DNA of 64,000 nucleotides from Fragilaria radians (GCA_900642245.1 CAAAJI010000120.1:66323-130322), one strand, 5' to 3'. Shown: positions 32,237 to 44,107, counted from the stretch's first letter. Notes: generated by a model from the sequence alone, not told the origin. Numbers and translations are program-made.

Positions 32237-32527
32237 GGTCTTGGTCCGTAATGGGTGTTCTTTTCTTCTTTCCCGTATTGGCTTGGAGAATTACGAATAC
32301 ATCTTCCTAAAAAGATAAATTATTTTTTGAAGGAATCTCAAAGGAATTCAAAACGAAAGAAAAATGATTGGCGGCTGTTACAATCGAGATTTGAAATGGG
32401 AAATTCCCTAAAAAATATGTGGAAGAAAGGTAGACTATAGAAGACTACTACGATAAATTCACCTTCAGTAAAATACATAAGGCACTAACTATTGTGGTTT
32501 TCGTTTCCCGATCGAAGAAAGAAAATC
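32237..32527. promoter_or_regulatory. Bidirectional promoter region, RRP7 / SpoU methyltransferase
   Basis: 291 bases separate the two divergent start codons, so both promoters and both 5' UTRs must fit here. The sequence is purine-rich on the plus strand near 32330-32430. No specific factor site is claimed. Confidence 0.6.
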
Positions 32528-33748
32528 ATGTCCAATATGTTTCCTGATGATGTTCAGACATCATCAACATCATCAACTTCAGGATCATCACTATTGCCTC
32601 AAACAGAGTCATCCGATATAGTTACGTTGCTAAATGATAGCAACAACGACGCCAAACGAAAGGTGGCAGAGGAAGAAGAAGAACATCGGGACGAAAATCT
32701 ATCAATACATGAAGACAAACGACTCAAATCCAAGATTCAACCTCCTGCGGACGCTCACGTCACAATAGAGACAAGACGAAACCGATGGATGGAAGCCAAT
32801 AAGGATAATTGTCACCAACTAACATTGGAAGATGTTCGTAATGTCAAAAATAATCTAGCTCCACAATGGTTAATGGAACATCTAATGCCTTATTTTGGAT
32901 TGAAAGTGCAGAATCCTTCATTAAATCAACTTTGTCGAGAGAGATTTATTGCTGAGGGAGTAGAAACTGTACGACTCTTTCTTCAACAGATTGGAAAGCG
33001 ACGAGAGAATGGCTTATCTCATGTTATTGTCCTTTCGATACTTGTCAAGCCGGGCGTTTTCTTTGGAGAATCCTGCAATTTAATTCAAGACTTCTCCGAT
33101 TGCAGTTCACATCTTCAACCAAAAGTTTTTTTGGCAGATGACCCTCTAGTTTGGTCCGAAATTTTCAACAACAAAAATGGCAATGGAAACATCCCCTGGA
33201 TAGGTGCCATGGCGTGTGGCATTCCTCTTCGCGTCGATGAGGATATGCTTCTTGAAACCGTCAGTCCAAACAATCCAAATCTAAAAATCCTTGCCCTCGA
33301 TGGGATATCCAATACTGCAAACATGGGATCGATCATTCGATGCGCTGCCGCATTTGGAATACATGCGGTGGTTCTCAGCAAGGATTGCTGTGACCCCTGG
33401 TATAGGCGGTGTGTTCGTGTTAGTATGGGATACATATCAAAGGTTCCTGTTATGAAATTGAATGGGGCCGATATGAAGGGGGTTATTCGAAAGTTTCGTG
33501 ATAAGGGCATAGTGTCTTATGCCGCAGTCATTGATGCTGATCTACTTTTGGAAGATCTGAACAAAGGCGATGTTGCTAGATCTTGGTGTTGTGTTCTTGG
33601 AAACGAAGCCAATGGTATCACTCAAGAAGTTGTGGATGAATGCTCTCACAGGCTCAAAGTTGGCATGACCAAAGGAGTTGACTCCTTGAGTGTTGCCGTT
33701 GCCGCTGGGATTCTGCTACATGGATTAGTAGAAAAAGCTGAGAGATAA
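32528..33748 (+). CDS. SpoU/TrmH-family RNA 2'-O-ribose methyltransferase
   Basis: 406 residues from the ATG at 32528; the frame is open 36 bases further up but only through a TTG. N-terminal ~70 residues are Ser/Thr- and Glu/Lys-rich. The C-terminal half carries the three SPOUT motifs: motif 1 NTANMGSIIRCAAAFGIHAV, motif 2 SWCCVLGNEANGI, motif 3 GVDSLSVAVAAGILLH. These make the trefoil knot that binds S-adenosylmethionine; the motif 1 Arg and motif 2 Glu are conserved. The enzyme methylates a ribose 2'-OH in tRNA or rRNA; which one is not visible. No clear organelle leader, so cytosolic or nuclear is most likely. Divergent from RRP7; its stop lies only 55 bases from that of the next, convergent gene. 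Confidence 0.88.
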   Translation: MSNMFPDDVQTSSTSSTSGSSLLPQTESSDIVTLLNDSNNDAKRKVAEEEEEHRDENLSIHEDKRLKSKIQPPADAHVTIETRRNRWMEANKDNCHQLTLEDVRNVKNNLAPQWLMEHLMPYFGLKVQNPSLNQLCRERFIAEGVETVRLFLQQIGKRRENGLSHVIVLSILVKPGVFFGESCNLIQDFSDCSSHLQPKVFLADDPLVWSEIFNNKNGNGNIPWIGAMACGIPLRVDEDMLLETVSPNNPNLKILALDGISNTANMGSIIRCAAAFGIHAVVLSKDCCDPWYRRCVRVSMGYISKVPVMKLNGADMKGVIRKFRDKGIVSYAAVIDADLLLEDLNKGDVARSWCCVLGNEANGITQEVVDECSHRLKVGMTKGVDSLSVAVAAGILLHGLVEKAER

Positions 33749-33803
33749 ATAGATAAACTATAGAAGTTCTTTCTCTTTCCGTTTACTAAATTTATTTTTC
33801 ACA

Positions 33804-36117
33804 CTAAAATTGGAAATGCCCTGCTGGTGGACCACCAAAAGGATTTTGTTGAATAGAGGAGGGCTGAGTGTATGGAGGAGCACTGAAATCAGTTTGAGGC
33901 TGTGGAGGCTGCTGGTACTGCATTGGTTGGGCTTGAGAGTATGTCGTTTGACCTGCTACGGGCTGCTGCCAGTATGGAGAAGGAGCCTGTCCGTAGGCAA
34001 TGTTCCCAAATGTTTCCTGTCCAACTGGCTGTTGTTGCACATGCTGAGCCCAGTTATTTCCAGACTGCGTGTTGTGAAGAACAAGGGCATTTGGGTTTGG
34101 AGCGACTCCATTAGCAAAGTTTGATGACCCGGCCTGTGGGGGAGCTCCTGCCATGGGCGAGTTCATGATAGGCTTCTTTGCTTCTGCTTTACTTACCCTT
34201 GCTTTCATATCTGCAAGGGAGAGTGTACTTCCTACAGGGGCAGATGCAAATGGATTTTCAGTGACGGGTTCCTTTTTCGAAACAAGTTCGAATTCTCCCA
34301 TGTTCGCATACTTCATATACGCTTGATCTGCAAGAGAAAGGTTTTGAGTTGCTCGAGCGGGTGGAGCTTGATTCGATTGGTCACTCAAAACATTCATTGA
34401 GAAGAGAGCTGGATCCAAAGAGAGCGAATTTTGTTGAGCAGCCCCAGATACAAAGTCGACATTTGGACCTGAAGAAGTTGCAGTTGGATGTGTACCAAAA
34501 TCAGGAAAAGTATCAGGCTGTACAGTGCTTTGATATGGATTGGAAGGAGGCTGGTTGATATCTTGGGATTGGTAAGCAAATCCTAGATTTGCATCTCCGT
34601 TGCTTTGCGGGGATGAAAAACCAACACTTGATGGTGTGGGCTGAGGGGGAGGGTTTTGAAATTCTACAGACACAGCAGGCGTAGGCACTTGCGGTGTTCC
34701 GTAGCTGTAATTTGCCGTAGCAGGGGAAGGTTGGGATGTCCATGCATCTGAGTTTGGGGGAAAACCGGAAGGTGTAACAGGGATGGAAGGCGTATATCCC
34801 GTGTTCCATTGTGGTGCAACGGATGTGTTGCCTGCGGGTCCCCATGGATCAGATGCAGGAGGAGGTGCTGCAGATACTGGAAAAGAATTGGCGGGCTGAG
34901 GCGGATAAGAGGGAGCTGCATCGAATGACGATACTTGAGATGCTGGTGGGAGAGCGTAGTTGTTATATGGGGCGGGAGCTGGAGGAAGGGAATAATTGTT
35001 ATAAGTAGGTGCGGAAGAGTTATAATTGTTGTAAGCATAAGCAGCAGGGTCGTTATATGATGGAGGTGGAGCGAATGCTGTGGGTGATGGAGCAGCATAC
35101 GCCTGTCCATAATCAGTCGCTCCAAATGGTTGGTTTGCTATAGCCAGGGGGGCTGGAGCATTATTGAGAGTAGATGTGTCGTCAAGAAAATCCAACAGTA
35201 GATCCCGACCAGCCTGGCTTACAGAAGGAGCTGATCCTGGTTTTCCTGATTTGACTTCCTCCAGGGAGTTTTTGATTGCCTCTTGAAGATAGGCTTCCTC
35301 TTCATCTGGATTGTGAGGAGTTTCAATCGCAGCAATTCCAGTCGTTCTAGAACCCGTTATCATTGCAGTTGGGGTAGAATGAGGGTAATTGTTGTAACTG
35401 TGAGGTGTAGGATTGCCTCTAGGATCACCGGCCGAAAGACCAAGTCGAAATACTTTTGGAAACGAGAAGAAGGATAAGCCGTCCACAAAGAAATCATACT
35501 GACGAAAGCCAGGTGTAGTGGAAAGTGGAGGAGATGCATGTGCAACTATCTTGAGTACATGGTTTCCTCTCATAGTCCAGCTAAAATCCAATATTCCTGT
35601 TCGAGATGCAGAATAATGCACCTCTTGACCATCTGCTAAGATAAGACGTTTTCCAGAAGTGATCGACCAAACCAAAGTGATGTCATGTTCTTCTCCACGG
35701 CAATTTGTCCCCGTTTCTCCAGCTGCCAGTGCTTCTGAGTTAGCAAAACCAAATCGCCTAAAAGAAAGACACAAAGCATGATTAGCCTCAAAAGCTGTCT
35801 TACACGACTCATTTCTTAGCAACTAATGTTTGCGAGTTGACCCCAATTGCAAACGTTACTTGGACTAGCTAGCGTTCAAAAGAATCTCACCATGAACATG
35901 AAAAAATACAGAAAGAAAAAGAAATATTTCCATTCAGATCCTAAATCCGAATTTACCATTGGAATTCAAAGGATATTTTTCCACTCGTTTAGTAGGGAAC
36001 TTACCAGCGAACCCGACGCTTCGTCGAAGCAATTCTCTTCCCGGATGCAACCGCAGTGAAGTCTATTTGATAGACAATGGCATTCTTTGCTTGCGATGGA
36101 CGCTCTAGGGATGTCAT
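33804..36117 (-). CDS. FAIM-like domain protein with UIM and NPF motifs, possible endocytic adaptor
   Basis: Two exons: 36117-36005 and 35757-33804, intron GTAAGT to TTTTAG, phase 2, giving about 688 residues. The join restores ASTKRRVRW followed by RFGFANSEALAAGETG without a break. N-terminal ~150 residues resemble the FAIM beta-sandwich: HDITLVWSITSGKRLILADG, FSWTMRGNHVLKI, FRQYDFFVDGLSFFSF. At about residue 190 DEEEAYLQEAIKNSLEE fits the ubiquitin-interacting motif (acidic cluster, Ala, Ser). The remainder is Pro/Gln/Ser/Tyr-rich, with two NPF tripeptides (ENPFASAP and QNPFGG) of the kind bound by EH domains. UIM plus NPF in a disordered tail is the layout of epsin-like clathrin adaptors, so a trafficking role is suggested; this is inference. 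Confidence 0.72.
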
Positions 36118-36784
36118 CACTGATGATGTTGGGTTATCCTGATTTTACGAAGGGTATTAGCAACTACCCGATACCGAGCGAAGACTGGGGAATCCTCAAG
36201 AAATCCGTTTCCTTTGTGACTCGTTTTTGTTCCAGGGGCAAAACGATCGTACTTCTACGACAACTTCCTACTAGAAAATCAACACCAAGCCAAACATGGA
36301 ATCTTAACATCACAAAAAAAGCAGTACAACAACTTCACTAGCCTTGAGGTAGATTAGACGACTATCGTCCTCCATTACTAAATTGCCCGTTGAGAAAAAA
36401 ATATCCTCCTAATCACGGGCTGATGAAGCATAATCAAAGATTTGAATCATCACCAGATAGTTCATATTTCCTTAATTTATGAATATGTTATATTTTCGAA
36501 AACTATCCGACTGCCGAAAATGCGTGTAAGTAATGTTATCGTTGAAAGCAAGTCGAGCTCTTTGAGGATGAAAAATTGTCCCCAGACACTTCACGATAGT
36601 GTACACAAGTAATTTTCAGAGCACTGAGTACGTTGTCGACAGAAACACCGTCAGCGATTCAAGTCACACCACTGACAATAGACAAATTTCGAAACATCAT
36701 TCAAGGAAACGTGACACATCAAATAACTCCCTTAGTAATCGGCATTCAATATTGTTGTAGGTTTTCAATACAATATCCTTCCTA
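36118..36784. promoter_or_regulatory. Divergent intergenic region
   Basis: 667 bases between two divergent genes. No gene. It presumably contains both promoters. Confidence 0.4.
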
Positions 36785-38302
36785 ATGCTCCAGATTCTTA
36801 TCATGTTCGTAGATTGGTTTCTTCTAAGTTCTTTCTGGATCATCCCATCGTCGTTGGCCAGAGAAGTCACCGATTATGTCACTTATCCATTTACTTCAAG
36901 CGTTGCAGCCACAAAAACTATATCCATGACTTCAAAACAGAAAAAAAAGATCCACCTAGCATCTCGTTCTGTGAAGAGTCTTGCAAGGGGGACTCTCATG
37001 TCGACTTTGAGTCTCGATAATGATCCAGCGCTGGAATCTGACGTATCATCGTCACCTTCATCAACGGTAATCGTTCCTACGGCAAAAAGGTATGACTACT
37101 ATCCAATTGCATCTGAGTTGTCAGCGAAAGAAGGTACGGCGCAAGATTTTGAAGAGCTTCTTCAAGAAAATATGCAAAAGCATCCAAGCGAATTTGGGAG
37201 TTCGCAAACGGATAGTAAACAACATCCAGTTCATTATCGATATTTTAGTAAATCTCGCTCTCGTCTACGAAATCGTGATTCAATACCATTCATTCTACTT
37301 GGACCATCAGTCGATCACTGGAAGCTTGTCGGACAGAATCTGGCATCAAGAGGATTTTCTGTCATGGCTGTATCTCTGGAAGACGAAGATAATCGCCCCA
37401 ACGATCCATCCTCCTCTGACATGCATCACGAACTAAAACATGAGCCAGTTGTTGAGGCGATCTTGGACGCTCTTCGTTGGAATCGAGCCATATTGGTTGG
37501 CTGCGATGGTGACGCGGCTCTGTTGGCCTTGCGAGCTGCTAGTAGATTGGCTCCACAGGGACGAGTCGCAGGATTGCTTCTATGCGGAGACCTTTCCGAA
37601 GTGCAACGGCAGCTAGGCGATGTGGATTCCTTCTTAGATCGGAATTTAGCATGTCCCTGTTCTGTAATATGGGATGGAGACCAATCAGTCATGCCTGTTG
37701 CTGAGGATACTTTAGCAGAGATCCACCGCTGTTTAATACGTGGAGGGGGGACAGCTCCTCATCGTCGCTTACCCGAACAGTTTGCATGGGCACTGACAAG
37801 GTTTGTGGAAGAAAAGCTTGCACCATCACGAAATTTCCTTGTAGATCTGTCTAAGGCTCTCCCAGAACGGAATTCAAGTCGCCAACTCATAACTCCTGGA
37901 AGTCTGTTAGTGGCAGGTAGATTACTTGCAGAAGTTTTATTCTTCGTATCCGCCATGAAAGTCGTAACTTACCAATATGAAAATATTTATGATGGATTAT
38001 TGAGGATAAACAACGGCTACAAGGCACTATCGGTGTGGCCCAGGCGTGCGCTAAAGCTTGTTGGGGAATTAATTTTAGCTTGGAGTGGTCTAAAGAGTAA
38101 AGCAAGGAAACGAATAGATGAATTACCAATAGAAACCGTTGCAATACCTCAAGGCATGGATGATCCTGAAGACAAAAGTGCAGGAGAACAGGCAGAGAAT
38201 GCGATAGAACCACCGGCGGAGTCTGTGCAACCCTCTCCTTACAGAACTAGATATGAAGAACTATCTTGGCCGATTCCTTTAATCAATCCTGTCACTGTGT
38301 AA
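36785..38302 (+). CDS. Secretory-pathway alpha/beta-hydrolase-like protein, probably non-catalytic
   Basis: Single exon, 505 residues. The N-terminus is hydrophobic (MLQILIMFVDWFLLSSFWII), a signal peptide or anchor. A hydrolase-like core spans about residues 175-345: FILLGPSVDHWKLVGQNLAS, RGFSVMAVSLE, then RAILVGCDGDAALLALRAAS and RVAGLLLCGDL. This follows beta-strand 3, helix A, strand 4 and the nucleophile elbow of the alpha/beta hydrolase fold. The elbow reads G239-C-D-G-D243 where lipases and esterases have G-x-S-x-G, so the usual Ser is Asp and the last Gly is Asp; classic esterase activity is unlikely. A C-terminal hydrophobic stretch (LLVAGRLLAEVLFFVSAMKV) may be a membrane segment. 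Family unassigned; substrate unknown. Confidence 0.75.
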   Translation: MLQILIMFVDWFLLSSFWIIPSSLAREVTDYVTYPFTSSVAATKTISMTSKQKKKIHLASRSVKSLARGTLMSTLSLDNDPALESDVSSSPSSTVIVPTAKRYDYYPIASELSAKEGTAQDFEELLQENMQKHPSEFGSSQTDSKQHPVHYRYFSKSRSRLRNRDSIPFILLGPSVDHWKLVGQNLASRGFSVMAVSLEDEDNRPNDPSSSDMHHELKHEPVVEAILDALRWNRAILVGCDGDAALLALRAASRLAPQGRVAGLLLCGDLSEVQRQLGDVDSFLDRNLACPCSVIWDGDQSVMPVAEDTLAEIHRCLIRGGGTAPHRRLPEQFAWALTRFVEEKLAPSRNFLVDLSKALPERNSSRQLITPGSLLVAGRLLAEVLFFVSAMKVVTYQYENIYDGLLRINNGYKALSVWPRRALKLVGELILAWSGLKSKARKRIDELPIETVAIPQGMDDPEDKSAGEQAENAIEPPAESVQPSPYRTRYEELSWPIPLINPVTV

Positions 38303-40477
38303 CAAAAACAAGCAAGACCAACATCATTTTGAATATAAGTTGCATCCTCACATCAAGGGGAACAATGCAATACCTCGGTTACGACACAATACTTTTGGAG
38401 AACTCTATTTTGCTAAAACTCCTTGTACTAGAAATCAAATATAAGTCTATGATTATTAAACTTGTATCTCTTAATATTCAATTGTATGGATATTCTATGG
38501 TAAAACGAGAGTCTACTAATGAAGACATGCACATTTTAGATTAGTGTCTAGGCGAAAAACTGAATTTTAATCAAAATCACACCACATTACATAAATATGA
38601 ATTACCATCTCGTTTAGAACATTGCTCTTTGTATGAGAATTGACTTTTGCCTACAAGAGAAAAGTAATTTAAATATTTTTATAATTGATTAGGTCTTGCT
38701 TTGTTCACGCAATATTTTGCAAATTTTACCTGTTACTCCAAACTTGTCCACAGAGCTATAACTTTTATCCAGCATCTTACAATTTTTTTATGTGTTAGCA
38801 TGAATCACAGAATTTACTTGTTGAACATTTCTATTTTAAAATATTTCTTAGACACTATGTTAATGAATTTGGTTCCTTTAGACTCCGTTTTATTATCGCT
38901 AGAAACAAACTGATCTCGCTCAATAAGTAATCTGCAAAGAATTCCTCCTCACTATTGATGCCAATTTTGTCTACTAATGCGAAAAAAAAGATAAGTGAAA
39001 GCGAGATGAAACCGATAAATAGATATTCGTGAATGTCTAGAATCATAGTAAATCTTCTGCCTTTGCATAAACAGAATGCATATACGTAAAAAAAGTGTTG
39101 AAAAAAGGTGGTGAGTTAGGCAAAAAATATTGTATGTCTGAGTTGGATGTATTTGAATGTGTAAGTGGATGAGCGAATTGGAACAATAGAGTCTGAATAG
39201 GATTGCGTGTAGCTTAATATTCCACAAGGGTGAAACTGTAGTCAGGCTCTGTAACCTCTTAATCTAACCGAGGTTATGCATGACAGCTGATACCGGAAAA
39301 CATTTATCGTTGAAGCAAAGCAGTCAAAGGTATGTTTGACAAGAAAGAAAAATACAGGTGCTGTTTCTAAAAAAGTACATTTCAGTGGACTCAATGACCT
39401 TTGTGTTGCACATGATTTGACAACATCGAAACACTGAGTCATTTTTTTAACTATTCAGTAATCCTAATTATTGTTAACACTTTTTTTCAAACAAAGGATG
39501 TCTGAAGAAAAAGTAATCAAGCGTTTATTGAGTACTCTTTCATACCCTTGTAATGCTATCATATGGGAAGTGTACACCTTCAAGGACTAGGTGAGATTCT
39601 CAAAGAATTCTGTATCCGTCAATGCCATTAGTTTTATAGCTGTATCATAACAATGAAAAACTCCAATACACCTTAACTATGGTACTCGATAACTTGGATA
39701 AAAGGAGTTTCGACAATATTATCGGATTCAACAACCAAGGTCAACCCATGACTTTAGGTAATTTTGACAGTTAAGGTAGCTGGAAATTATTCATCCATAA
39801 CATCATTGCTGATACTGTGAAATTCCTAATTGAAATAATTTCAGACCTACACCCATCCTTTTCAAAGGTTCTACTTAATTGTTTCTTGTAAAGAAATCAT
39901 TGTACCATTATTTGTGGTTCAAAGGTTTGACACATGCTACATGACTTACAATACTATTAAGCGTAACTTTTTGCAGATTCAAAGCTGCCTAACTATCAAT
40001 TCAAATCCATTTATTCCTGAATGCACTTCAAGGGCCATTGGCTTTTCGAACAATAAAGACGACAACCATACTCCATTGTGCCAGTATCCCTGCTGTCCTT
40101 CAGGAGAAAAGGTAGAGTTAATGGGAAGAAAGTTCTGGACGAATTTCAAAGTATAAAATACAATCATTACATAATAGCTACAATAAGCCTTTTGATCTGA
40201 AGTCAAGGTTTCTATAAAAAGAGAACATGATAACACAATGTCTAGCATAGAGAGTCGAATATAGCTATTCCTATTGCCCTGATTCGGTTCGATCATCGAA
40301 GTAGATACTTGGCCTCTATAATTAGAGATCTCGGTACTGTTAAAAGTTTATGGAATCTTCAGTATTAGGGATTCTAAATTTCTAAACATTTGACAGAGTC
40401 TCTCATTCACATTTCTTAATTTATCGCTTTTATCTTGAATGCATTTTTCCTTGACAAACACTTCGTTGCTCAATGAA
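38303..40477. other. 2.2 kb convergent gene-poor spacer
   Basis: Strongly AT-rich DNA between the stops of the hydrolase-like and DBP5 genes. Open stretches at 38266-39442 look random. On the minus strand at 39979-40150 a fragment reads FLPINSTFSPEGQQGYWHNG, then GVWLSSLLFEKPMALEV; it might be the end of a decayed lipocalin-like (DUF3598-type) gene, but the evidence is too thin for a gene call. Confidence 0.45.
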
Positions 40478-42053
40478 TTAAATTTCAATCATCTCCGCCA
40501 ACTGCTCAGGATCTGGGGGAGCATTATGGATCATCTCTTTACCCTGCGAAAAGTGGGCTTCGATCGCCGCCAAAACTTCTATGGCGCGTTGATCTGAAAT
40601 TAAGTTAATGGCCGTTCCTTTGCGTCCAAAGCGTCCAGTACGTCCAATGCGGTGCAGATAGGTCTCAAAATCGGGATTGCCATTCTTATCAACGGGCACA
40701 TCGTAGTTTACCACCAAGCAAACGTTATCGACATCGACACCTCGGGCTAACAAGTTGGTGGTGATGAGAACGTTGGATTCCCCATTGCGGAAGGAATCCA
40801 TAGTACTATCGCGCTCCGCGTTGTCAACTTGACCATGAAGAAGGGAGCAATTGTATCCATTGTTCGTAAGAGTACGATGAACGTTGTCAGCATCACGCTT
40901 GGTTCCAACAAATACAATGGATTGACCAATCGTCAAAAGGGAATAAATATCGGCCAAGAACTGTAATTTGCCACCATCATAAGTCTGAGTATCCACCCAG
41001 AGTTGCTTGATGATATCTAGGACCTACACATGATCAGAAGTTAGATATGTCGTACATCATCGAATAATCTATCGGATTTATGTGAACACTTACCAACGAT
41101 GTTGGCCCATCATCTAGCAGAATTTTGTCTGGATTGTAAACGATTTTATCAGCAAAGCGTACAACTTCCGGTGGGAAAGTAGCGGAGAAAAAGAGGCATT
41201 GACAGTGTTTGGGTAATTGCTTCTTAATCAAGACCGAATTTGCTCGATGACCATCAGCGCCTACCATCTCATCAGCTTCATCCAACACAAAGACTTTAAT
41301 TCCGTGTGTTTTGATGATTTTACGCTTCAACCAATCGACAACTTTACCAGGAGTACCGATGACCATATGCGCATCCATGCTCTTGCCACGTTCAATTTGT
41401 TCACCGGACAAAGCCAATTGCACTTTGAGTCCCGTCATGTGGGCGGCCATTGGTGCTACAGTTTTCGTGAAAATTTGAACAGCAAGCTCTCGCGTCGGCG
41501 TCACGCAGAGGGCTTGAGTAGTTGCGGGATGGTCTACTTGGATTCGATAAAGCATCCCTAAACAAAAGGCAGCAGTTTTACCGGATCCACTTTGAGCTTG
41601 ACCAATAACATTCCGCGGAGGGTTTGCCAAGATACGTGGCAGTGCTTCTTCTTGAATGGCCGATGGACGATCAAAGCCCATGGAAAAAATAGCATCCAAT
41701 AAATGCTTCGGGAGATTCAGTTCTTGAAAGGTACGGGCACTACTCAAATGAGAGGACGTGTCAGATTGAATAACTTTGAGTCTTTCTCCGCGACTTTCCT
41801 TTTGACGCTCAAGTGCCAATTTTTGAAGGCGTTTGGTAAGTTCTGCCGGGTCTTCTCGTTTCTTGGAAAAATTACTGGCGACTGATTCTTCCGAGTTCCC
41901 TTCGTCTTCAGCTTTTACTCCTCCTTCATCATCCTCATCTACACTTGTCTGTTCTGGAGCTGGATCCGACTCTCCTTCACTCGGATTTTGCACCGTGTCG
42001 TCGTTTCCTTCATTGGAAATTTCTTCAGTTTTTGAATTGTTTTCGTCTCCCAT
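40478..42053 (-). CDS. DBP5: DEAD-box RNA helicase DBP5/DDX19, mRNA export factor
   Basis: Two exons: 42053-41094 and 41023-40478, GTAAGT to TGTAG, phase 0, giving 501 residues. An acidic N-terminus is followed by all helicase motifs: Q motif with FSMGFDRPSAIQ, motif I AQSGSGKT, Ia PTRELA, Ib TPGK, II DEAD, III SAT, then in domain 2 IVFVGTKRDAD, RGVD and HRIGRTGRFGRKG. The NVIGQAQSGSGKT start of motif I, the LLDDGPTSL end of domain 1 and FSQGKEMIHNAPPDPEQLAE tail match DBP5/DDX19 rather than eIF4A. It remodels mRNPs at the cytoplasmic face of the nuclear pore using ATP, with Gle1 and IP6. Upstream lie only 267 unique bases before the 1.74 kb duplicated block, so its promoter abuts a repeat. 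Confidence 0.93.
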
Positions 42054-42320
42054 GATTGATTATAGATTGAAAAAATAAGTAGCAGCAAATCGTTTACAAA
42101 TCCAAACTAGATAATGACGATAAACTTGGATGAAAATATTGCTGGCATGCTCTGCTCCACACTTGGAGTAATTTCTGGAAATCTCTATATTTGCCAGTAT
42201 AGCAGTAAGATATTACTATGGTCAATCACCGGAGGATTTAGAAAATTTTGAGCGCCTAAGTAGTAATTGAATAGAAATCGGTAGATTCATGGAAGGGAAG
42301 CAAACACCTCGCCTTACTTA

Positions 42321-44055
42321 CAGTCGTTGATGGTTGAGGCTTACTCATCCCACATCCAATAAATCTGACTGCCTGACAGACCAGGAGACACAATAAAACA
42401 CAATTGAAATAACGAGTCAATACTGCGTTCCAAAACACTACTTTAAACAATTTCTTTTCTGTATCAAACCCATCGCATTTGCTTTTAACTGCATTTTCTC
42501 TTTATTTGACGCCGTTTACATTGCTTTCTTTATTTTCCAGTCAGAATTTACCTATTAAATTTTCTCAGTGTCCAATCCAATTTCAAACTTCTAGAACTCT
42601 AACTCTTAAGGTTTTTACTGTACTAGAGGCTCAAACATATTGAATTTCAACAGGATAAGCCTAAAGCTGGAATCACCATCAACTGTTGAGTCGCTTCCTA
42701 AAACGTCCATGCCAGGCACTTGCGAGAATCCCAGGGATACAAAGTCTTGCCTCTGAAGACTCCACATCCCTTTTCATTGAATGCCAGCATCTTTTCAATC
42801 AGTGTCAACACAGACTTCTCCTGGTAGAGTCTTTGTCAGAAGAGCCTCCATAAGGTTTTTAGCTAAGGATAATTTACTTCTTCAGTTAGGAGGTTTGATT
42901 CCGTGTTGTCTTAGTGTTTGATGAGCTATTTTACCAGATTATCCACAAAATGATTCACTTATCACTCCATTTCATTTGACTTACGGTCTCTCTCTTAGCT
43001 TTATAGCTTGCGCATTATCTTCTTTGGTGCTCAAAAAAAGATATTCATCATCTAAGATATTGTCCAAAACTCTTCCCAAACCGACTTGGAACCCTTGTGA
43101 TCATAACGCTCTTGTTCGTCACATTCAACTTCACACATTCCCATTGAGCTCCGAATGATAAATTGAGTTCTTGTGACTTTCATTCCGATTCCTTCAAAGA
43201 TTTTAAAGTCTTTTAAAGTACTTGGGCTCCTTTTCCGTAAAGCGTCTCATATGAGATCTTTTCATCACATAACAGACCTTATTGGCTGTTCAGACAAACT
43301 TCGCCCACATCATGATCTTCAGCTTGTTATCCGTCCCTTAATTATTCAGTAGTACTCTGGCTTTTTAACATAATGTAGACGCTGCTCTCGGCTTCACAAT
43401 TCTATGCTGGTGTTTTAGGTGAGATGACTTTTACCTTCATTCCTTCTTTTCAGCACAATTGTGCAGGGCGAAGAAGGTGATCTGTATCTTCCTTCTAGTG
43501 AAGAAACGCTACTTCAATGGTAATCTTTGATTTTCAATTAATTCTCACATGTTTCTTTTTCCCAGGGTGGCATACTTGACAACCAGAATAATCCTCTCTG
43601 TTGACTTATCTGATGCCTTTGTGCTTTCTTCTTGGCTGTGCTCATAGTTTATTCCTTGGATGAGGAGATTCTGTCACATTTGGTCTCTAGCTTTTCCTTG
43701 GCTCTGTCCAAGGAAAAGGTGCATTCGGTATAAACTTCAAAGCAGGATCCTTCTCAGCTGCTTTGTCATTTCCTTCTGGCATCCCGTCTAATTGACTTGA
43801 CTTGAATAGTCCCAATTATGTCACAGTTGCTACTAATCGGCACCTTGGCATAGGTTCTGTTGTTCTTCATCATGAAATCATAGTAACTTTAGCTGCTGTA
43901 CCTCCTATCGAAAGGGGATGGTCCTATAGCAACAAAATCGTGAGTTAGCAAAAAGGAAACACTCCATCTTTCCCAATCCTTTCTTTTCCCAGAGAATTAG
44001 GATAGTTTGATGTGAATATCCATGTTGCAATGATTTATTCTCGGTTGTAGATCGT
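42321..44055. repeat. 1.74 kb duplicated block, copy 1
   Basis: This 1735-base segment recurs almost unchanged at 44133-45871, with scattered substitutions and one- to a-few-base indels. Both start at CAGTCGTTGATGGTTGAGGC and end at CTCGGTTGTAGATCGT. Translation shows only short open pieces (for example 42976-43158, plus) interrupted by stops; they look like a decayed polyprotein, but no family could be named. Confidence 0.9.
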
Positions 44056-44107
44056 AGTCTCCTCAAGTCCTTGATAGTATGTTGTCAAGTCGTTGATATC
44101 GTTGTGT

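Noticed and set aside
34664..35125. 153-codon frame rich in His/Leu on the minus strand
   Set aside because: Alternate frame of the Pro/Gln-rich exon of the FAIM-like gene; low-complexity shadow.
39979..40296. Minus-strand frame with a GVWLSSLLFEKPMALEV segment, faintly lipocalin-like
   Set aside because: Similarity is short and recalled only; no exon upstream could be joined.
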